Notes under the pieces: generated by a model
The model's database searches: none
Told to the model about the DNA's origin: nothing
What the model saw: the letters and a program-made list of their open reading frames with translations, nothing else
Program-made: the position numbers and the translations under genes
Shown here: positions 57,565 to 64,000 of the stretch, piece after piece
Numbering within the stretch: the stretch's first letter is position 1
Layout: each line of letters opens with the position of its first letter
NCBI RefSeq assembly: GCF_012489685.1
Contig: NC_080042.1
Location: 26,169,158-26,233,157, forward strand
Length of the DNA stretch: 64,000 nucleotides
Source: Lotus japonicus
Taxonomy: Eukaryota; Streptophyta; Magnoliopsida; Fabales; Fabaceae
Reading direction: 5' to 3'

Positions 57565-60500
57565 ATGGCTTCAATGATCTATGGCGTAAGCAGAAATGGA
57601 ATGTATGGCATTGACTATTCTAAACCCAGTAGAAATGAGCCTCCTATGCCTAAGGAAAAATACTTATATGAACATTTTGTACCCTCTAGTACTATACTGC
57701 CTGAACCATTGCCTGATAAAATTACTAACCCCCTCTCAAAAAGGGAACTTTCTCTATGTCTAAATATCATGCTCAGATTCCTTTGCATTACCATGTTGAG
57801 AAACCCATGGTCCTCAGAACCCCTGGGGTAACTAACAAGAAAGGACCCAGAAAATGGGTACCAAAGGAAAAGATCATCTATGTTGCAGATATCCTTGATC
57901 GCTCCACTGAAACACCAATCATGGTATCTGGACAGTGGATGCTCGCGACACATGGCGGGAGAAAAGCGTATGTTCCAAGACCTGAAACTTAAGCCTGGAG
58001 GCGAAGTTTGTTTTGGAGGCAATGAGAAGGGTAAAATTGTTGGTTCTGGTACTATTGGTACTGATAATAGTCCATGCATTGATAATGTTCTTTTGGTAGA
58101 TGGTTTAACACATAACTTATTGTCAATAAGTCAATTAGCTGACAAGAGTTATGATGTTATTTTCAATCAAAAGTCTTGTAGGGCTGTAAGTCAGATCGAT
58201 GGCTCTACTCTGTTTAACAGCAAGAGGCGGAACAACACCTATAAGATCAGATTATCTGAGTTGGAATCTCATAAAGTAAAGTGCCTTCTTTCTGTTAATG
58301 AAGAGCAATGGGTATGGCATAGACGGTTAGGGCATGCTAGTATGAGAAAGAATTCTCAGCTGAGTAAGCTTGACCTTGTCAGGGGCTTACCCACTCTGAA
58401 GTTCTCTTCAGACGCTCTTTGTGAAGCATGTCAGAAAGGCAAATTTACAAAAGTCCCTTTCAAGGCAAAGAATGTTGTTTCCACCTCAAGGCCGTTGGAA
58501 CTTCTGCATATCGACCTATTTGGACCAGTGAAAACTGAGTCTATAGGTGGCAAGAGATATGGGATGGTCATTGTTGACAACTTCAGCCGCTGGACATGGG
58601 TAAAATTCTTAAGCCGCAAGGATGAGTCTCATTCTGTGTTCTCTACCTTCATTGCCCAAGTGCAAAACGAGAAGGGTTGCATGATTGTGCGTGTCAGAAG
58701 TGATCATGGTGGAGAGTTTGAAAATGACAAGTTTGAGAGTCTGTTTGATACCTACGGGATATCACATGATTTCTCTTGTCCTAGAACTCCTCAACAGAAT
58801 GGTGTTGTTGAGAGGAAAAATAGAACCCTCCAAGAGATGGCTAGAACCATGCTCCAAGAAACTGACATGGCAAAGCACTTCTGGGCAGATGCAGTAAAGA
58901 CTGCATGTTACATTCAGAACAGGATCTCTATCAGACCAATTCTGAATAAGACTCCTTATGAATTGTGGAAGAATATAAAGCCCAACATTTCTTATTTTCA
59001 TCCTTTTGGTTGTGTTTGCTATGTTTTGAATACTAAGGATATATTGCATAAATTTGATTCTAAATCTTCTAAATGTCTATTACTTGGTTACTCTGATCGC
59101 TCTAAAGGTTTTAGATTTTATAATACTGAAGCTAAAACTATTGAGGAATCTATTAATGTTAGATTTGATGATAAGCTTGACTCTGACAAGTCAAAGCTAG
59201 CTGATAAGTTTGCAGATATGAGCATAACTGTTTCTGATAAAGGCAAAGCTTCAGAGCAAGCTGAGCCAGAGGCAGACTCTCCAGAAGAAGCTGGTCCCTC
59301 TGATCCGCAGCTTCAGAAGAAGAGCAGAATAATTGCCTCTCACCCTAAAGAACTGATTCTGGGAAACAAAGATGAACCAGTCAGAACAAGATCAGCATTC
59401 AGACCCTCTAAAGAGACTCTACTAAGTCTGAAGGGATTGGTGTCATTAATTAAACCAAAATCAGTTGATGAGGCTCTTCAAGACAAAGACTGGATTCTGG
59501 CCATGGAAGAAGTGTTGAATCAATTCTCCAAGAATGATGCCTGGAATCTTGTCCAGAAACCCAAAGGTGCTCATATTATTGGAACCAAATGGGTCTACAG
59601 AAACAAACTCAATGAGAAATGAGAAGTAGTCAGAAACAAAGCAAGGTTAGTTGCACAAGGCTACAGCCAGCAAGAAAGGATAGATTATACTGAAACGTTT
59701 GCTCTAGTAGCAAGATTAGAAGCTATCAGACTGTTGATCTCATTCTCTGTGAATCACAACATAGTTCTTCATCAAATGGATCTCAAGAGTGCCTTCTTGA
59801 ATGGATACATCTCTGAAGAAGTGTTTGTGCACCAACCTCCTGGTTTTGAAGATGAGAAAAACCCTGACCATGTCTTCAAGTTGAAGAAATCTCTCTATGG
59901 TCTAAAGCAAGCTTCCAGGGCATGGTATGAGAGATTAAGCTCATTCCTTCTGGAAAATGAGTTTGTAAGGGGTAAAGTAGATACAACTCTCTTTTGCAAA
60001 ACTTACAAAGATGATATCTTAATTGTGCAAATTTATGTTGATGATATTATATTTGGATATGCTAATCCATCTCTTTGCAAGGAATTTTCTGAGATGATGC
60101 AGGCTGAATTTGAAATGAGTATGATGGGAGAACTTAAGTACTTTCTGGGAATACAAGTTGATCAAAAACCAGAAGCAACATATATCCATCAGAGCAAGTA
60201 TACAAAAGAACTTCTGAAGAAGTTTAACATGATAGAAGCTACAATAGTCAAGACTTCAATGCATCCTACATGCATTCTGGAGAAAGAAGATGCCAGTGGA
60301 AAAGTATGCCAAAAGCTCTATTGTGGTATGATAGACTCTCTTCTATACTTAACTGCATCTAGGCCAGATATTCTCTTTAGTGTACATTTATGTGCTCGAT
60401 TCCAATCAGATCCGAGAGAAACTCACTTAACAACTGTTAAGAGAATTCTCTGAAAGGTACCACTAACCTTGGCTTGATGTGTAAGAAAACATCAGAGTAT

Positions 60501-60974
60501 AAGCTTTCAGGTTATTGTGATGCTGATTATGCTGGAGATAGAACAGAAAGAAAAAGTACTTCTGGAAATTGTCAATTTCTGGGAAGTAATTTAGTCTCAT
60601 GGGCAAGCAAGAGGCAGTCAACCATTGCACTATCCACTGTAGAGGCAGAATATATCTCAGCAGCTATTTGCAGCACTCAGATGCTCTGGATGAAACATCA
60701 GCTAGAGGATTATCAAATCCTTGAGAGCAATATTTCAATTTACTGCGACAATACTGCTGCTATCTCACTCAGTAAGAATCCAATCTTACATTCAAGGGCA
60801 AAGCGCATTGAGGTAAAGTATCATTTTATTAGAGATTATGTTTAGAAGGGCGTACTTCTTATGAAGTTTGTTGATACTGACCATCAATGGGCAGATATCT
60901 TTACAAAGCCCTTAGCAGAGGATAGATTTAATTTTATACTGAAAAATATAAATATGGACTTTTGTCTAGTATGA
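57565..60974 (+). pseudogene. pol of SIRE copy D (protease, integrase, RT, RNase H)
   Basis: The protease motif WYLDSGCSRHMAG (about 57925-57965) keeps D-S-G. The integrase HHCC (HRRLGHAS, CEACQKGK) and catalytic core are open in one frame to 59622. RT follows with YVDD at 60034-60045, then RNase H, ending DFCLV, stop, at 60974. Breaks: TGA at 59620-59622 (Gly position), a 7-base loss near 60450 (after KRIL), and CAG-to-TAG at 60841-60845. This is the least damaged protease-integrase block in the window. Confidence 0.9.
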
Positions 60975-61401
60975 AGATGGATCACAACCTCTGACTATGA
61001 TGCTTCTTACAGAAGATGTCTAGTTTAGAAGGTAACCTTGTCAGATGCTGTGTACCCATTGGTACCCACTCTGAGACAAGACAGCAAACGTGTGTCAGTG
61101 TATTCTGATACCTCGTTCCTTGTGCCTCTTGGGATAATCTGTTGTAATGATTTTGATCTGCTTATTCTCCTCCGTGTGTTATGTGCATTTACTATTTAAC
61201 TTTATATCATTAATTTCTAGCCGTTGATTTTACTTTTGGTTGTACAACCGCCAACGGTTACCTTTAAACCCACTAATGCACACTCGTTCTCCACTACACT
61301 TTCTTCATTTCTCTCTCTCAATTCAAAAGCTCTAAGTCTTCTTTCAAAACCCTCTCTTCTCTCTCCTGTTCATCTTCCTTCTACCCAAACCCTCTTCCGC
61401 C

Positions 61402-63526
61402 ATGGAAAGATCAGAGAAAGCTGATTCTGCAGATGACAGAGTGTTTCCTAAGTTGGTTGTGGGCCTTGCAACTGGTCAATCAGGTCCAATTCTTCGATCA
61501 CGGTCAAATGAATCAACTCAGACTGAGACTCAAGAGTTAGAGAAAGCCGTTCTGATTGCTTAGAGAGGTTGTGCAGTTACTTGCAACTTCTCTCCAAAAG
61601 ATCTTCAGGTTCTCTGTGAATTGCAAGTCGATTTCAAGAATATCGCAAAAAATGGGTTGGATCTTCGTCCAGCAGTTAAGCTTCAAGGCTGGGAAGGATA
61701 TTTCAACAGGCTAACGGGACCCATCTACGACAAGTTGGTGAAGGAATTCTGGAAACATGCTGATTATGACGATCTTCAAGTGGTTTCCTATGTGCTGGGC
61801 AAGAAGATCATCATCACTGAGAGATCAATTGCTCTGCTTCTAGGTCCAGACACCATCAAGGGTTACAGATTTCAAGCAAATGATTCCAAGTTGCGGGCAG
61901 TTAAAGACACGATCAATTCAGTGTTGTATGCAAATTGGAAACCTGGAAAGTTTGATTACAAGACTAGAGAGCTTCATCCTGATTTAAGAATCTGGCACAA
62001 GATTATGCTAAACTGCTTCAATCCCAGACCCATTGGAAGCTCTCATGACTACATCAACTTCAATCAGAAGGTGATGCTTTACTTCATCAAGACTGGGGAG
62101 AAGATATGTCTTCCTTACTTCTTATTCAATTATCTGAAGGACTGCATAAGAAGATTAAGAACAACTGCTGTTGTGACCAAGAACACGATCAAGTACATTC
62201 CTTTTGGAAGGTTGCTATCTGATCTGTTTGTTGAGAGCAACCTGGTCAAGGACTTGATTGATGTAGGATGCACTGAAGACCTCTCCACTCTGACCGGAGA
62301 TGCCTTTACTTCTACAACGATGAAGAGGATGTGCCTGATAGAAAAGAAGATCGAGGCTGACTCTATCATCACACCAGAAGAGATCAAGGGAAGAAGAATC
62401 CCTCTCAATGATTATCCCCTCTGGTCTAAGGCTGATGATCCAGAGGCTATCATGTACTATCTTGAGGATCTGAAGAGTCTTGGGTGTGAGATTGATGTAG
62501 ATGAGTTCTTCAGAGCTCTTCCAGAAGCCCCTGATTATGAATCCCCCAAGAAGAAGAAGACAAAGAGGAAGAAACAGGATACTACGGTTGCAAAGGATGA
62601 TGATAATGATGAGCAACCACCTCAGAAGAAGAAGAAGAAGAAGGTCTGAATAGCTACAAGTGTTATCCAGCAGGAAACTCCTCAAGCACCAAGAGGCACC
62701 AGAGTCACAAGATCTTCTGTAAGGAACTCAAGTAAGTTTGTAGTTCTTACTAATGATGATGAATCTGATGCTCTTTTAGTTGTATCTAACCCCATTCCTA
62801 CCCAAGCTCTACCTTCTCCACCTCCCCAACAAACCTCTGTCATCCAACCAACCACCAAAATCACCACTACCTGTTCATCCCCACCAAAGACTTCATTAAT
62901 TCAACCCTCCATTGAAGATGAACCTCTTTGGCAAAGAATCCAAACTCCTCAACCCTCTGAACAAACTTCAACCATTCTACTTCCATATCCCTCACAAGCC
63001 TCTGAACCCCAACAAGCCTCTGACCAGCAAGCACTTAAAAAACAAGACTCTGAACCACAACCCTCTGACCATTTTGAACAAGAAACTCCATCTCCCACTC
63101 CATCCATACCTTTTGTTACCAATACTCCTGATTCCTCCCCATACAACAACTCTGAATATCCTAAGTGCCAGTGATAGGATCTTAGAGCTTCCTGAGAATA
63201 TCCTAAGTGCTCCAAGTCCAAACCGGTATCCAGGACCAAGACCAGAACCTCTTGTTCCTGCACCACTGGATGTGGTCCCTCTGAACTTGGTCTTCCCTCC
63301 TCCAAAGGGAAGAAAATATTCTAAGGTGTCCCTCTCCAACTACTCATCGGTCAACTCTGAAGACTTTGAGTTCCCAAACACTAAAGCTGGCACTTCTCAT
63401 CCAACTCCAGACCCAAACACCTCTGATCTCATGACTCTGGAAGTTGCCTCTCCTCAAGTAGCATGTGAAACCTTAGTTTTAGGAACTCTTTTCTCCTTCT
63501 TCTTCCACTTTTTCTTTTTATTATGA
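61402..63526 (+). pseudogene. extra 3' ORF (env-like position) of SIRE copy D, internally deleted
   Basis: Starts at ATG 61402 (MERSEKADSADDRVFPKLVV). A TAG at 61561-61563 replaces Gln. A 342-codon stretch to 62649 carries GWEGYFNRLTGPIYDKLVKE and the basic tract KKKKTKRKKQD, ending at a CGA-to-TGA change. Later parts shift frame. At 63468-63472 (AAACC) the sequence jumps from the ASPQVACET codons to the family's post-stop sequence TTAGTTTTAGGAACTC, deleting the whole C-terminal coiled coil (about 0.7 kb compared with copy C). Confidence 0.8.
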
Positions 63527-63689
63527 TATTAATTTTCCTTGTTTTAACCTTGTTCTTAATCCAGTTAACTTGATGATTTCCATTTCTATGCTTAATTTAT
63601 TATTCTATTTAGCATACGCATTAACAAACAAACAAACATTTTTATTCAAAACACTTCATTCATTCATTCATTCATTATTGACATTACAT

Positions 63690-64000
63690 CTAAAATGGAG
63701 GATTCTTCCTCAAAGATCTACATTGCCGACGCTTCTCCGCCTTCTCAAGTTCCAGACAATGCTGCTTGAATTCCAGTTGGACCAAGCTCTGGCGAGCTTC
63801 CTGCTTCTCAGCATAGTTGTGCAGCTCCCGCTGGAAAAGGCCTTGAAGTTCCTCTACAAACCCAAGGAATCCTCTGAGAGTAGCGTCCATTTCTGGACTC
63901 AGAGCCATACCTAGCAACTGATTTGTCAGTGGGTAGCTTGGATCCTCTGGGTGCCTGACATTGAAGAAAAAATCCTCTTCAAATGCCTTCCTCCTAAGCT
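63690..64000 (-). CDS. antisense small ORF of SIRE element, copy D (partial)
   Basis: Open on the minus strand from the window edge (64000) to TAA at 63690, without a stop. Motifs include KAFEEDFFFNVRHPEDPS, LLGMALSPEMDATLRGFL and KNPPF at the C terminus. Compared with copy C it lacks about 18 codons in frame (between NYAE and RQSLV), so the frame survived the deletion. The N terminus and promoter lie beyond the window. Confidence 0.55.
   Translation of the reverse strand, partial: LRRKAFEEDFFFNVRHPEDPSYPLTNQLLGMALSPEMDATLRGFLGFVEELQGLFQRELHNYAEKQEARQSLVQLEFKQHCLELEKAEKRRQCRSLRKNPPF

Larger units (their letters stand above)
54893..64000 (+). mobile_element. SIRE-type element, copy D (runs off the window)
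   Basis: Plus-oriented, inserted in the integrase of copy C after ATTCC (54888-54892). It has a 5' LTR, PBS, gag, pol, the extra 3' ORF with an internal deletion, and the antisense ORF. The 3' LTR is expected just beyond 64000, followed by ATTCC and the rest of copy C. Confidence 0.92.

Noticed and set aside
62949..63339. Minus-strand Gly/Ser-rich ORFs opposite the 3' ORF of copy D
   Set aside because: Complement of a Pro/Ser-rich coding stretch; not kept in copies A or C.

Overview
The window is nuclear DNA of a flowering plant, most likely a papilionoid legume. It has intron-rich plant genes, an AT-rich background, and many plant retrotransposons and MITEs. I cannot name the species from sequence alone. 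No rRNA, functional tRNA, CRISPR array or bacterial-type operon is visible.

Genic part (1-22.2 kb). Three plant genes are recognisable. (1) A DCD-domain/Kelch-repeat gene on + (2485-8141, ten coding exons) has one frameshift at the DCD-Kelch junction in exon 5. (2) A tau-class glutathione S-transferase on + (8947-9739, two exons) carries an in-frame TAA at codon 33. (3) A PQ-loop (MtN3/cystinosin-type) membrane protein gene on - (21466-14689, eleven coding exons, 417 aa) is fully open. Between them lie a LINE 3' relic, a deleted Ty3/gypsy element with a tandemly duplicated gag zinc knuckle, a MITE inside that element's LTR, a copia-like LTR, a Stowaway MITE with near-perfect terminal inverted repeats, and a hAT-like foldback MITE with an 8-bp target duplication. 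A tRNA-derived SINE with a perfect 13-bp target duplication sits at 22.7 kb.

Retrotransposon part (23-64 kb). Four copies of a SIRE/Maximus-type (Sirevirus) Ty1/copia family are nested with Ty3/gypsy LTR material. Copy A (-, 23066-35028) is full length with two 1212-bp LTRs and sits inside a LINE reverse-transcriptase fragment that resumes on its far side. Copy B (+, 35871-42941) has lost its 5' part, and its 3' LTR is split by a 3.9-kb solo LTR (38835-42730, target duplication GAAGA). That solo LTR contains a 19-bp minisatellite with 57-bp higher-order structure. Copy C (-, from 46264) is interrupted inside its integrase by copy D (+, 54893 to beyond the window end). A and B form one LTR subfamily, C and D another. 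Gag-pol and the extra 3' ORF are broken in every copy by nonsense codons and frameshifts.

Most interesting observation. All four copies carry, between the extra 3' ORF and the 3' LTR, a small ORF (about 130 codons) on the strand OPPOSITE to gag-pol. In A, B and C it has its own TATA box 56-63 bp upstream of the ATG. In A and C, AATAAA signals follow the stop. The frame is conserved across both subfamilies and is uninterrupted in copy C. It looks like an independent antisense gene carried by the retrotransposon. Its function is unknown, and I do not know whether it has been described for this lineage. The so-called env-like ORF shows no obvious signal peptide or membrane segment. It has basic nuclear-localisation-like tracts, an acidic tract and a C-terminal coiled coil, so an envelope role is not supported by what I see.
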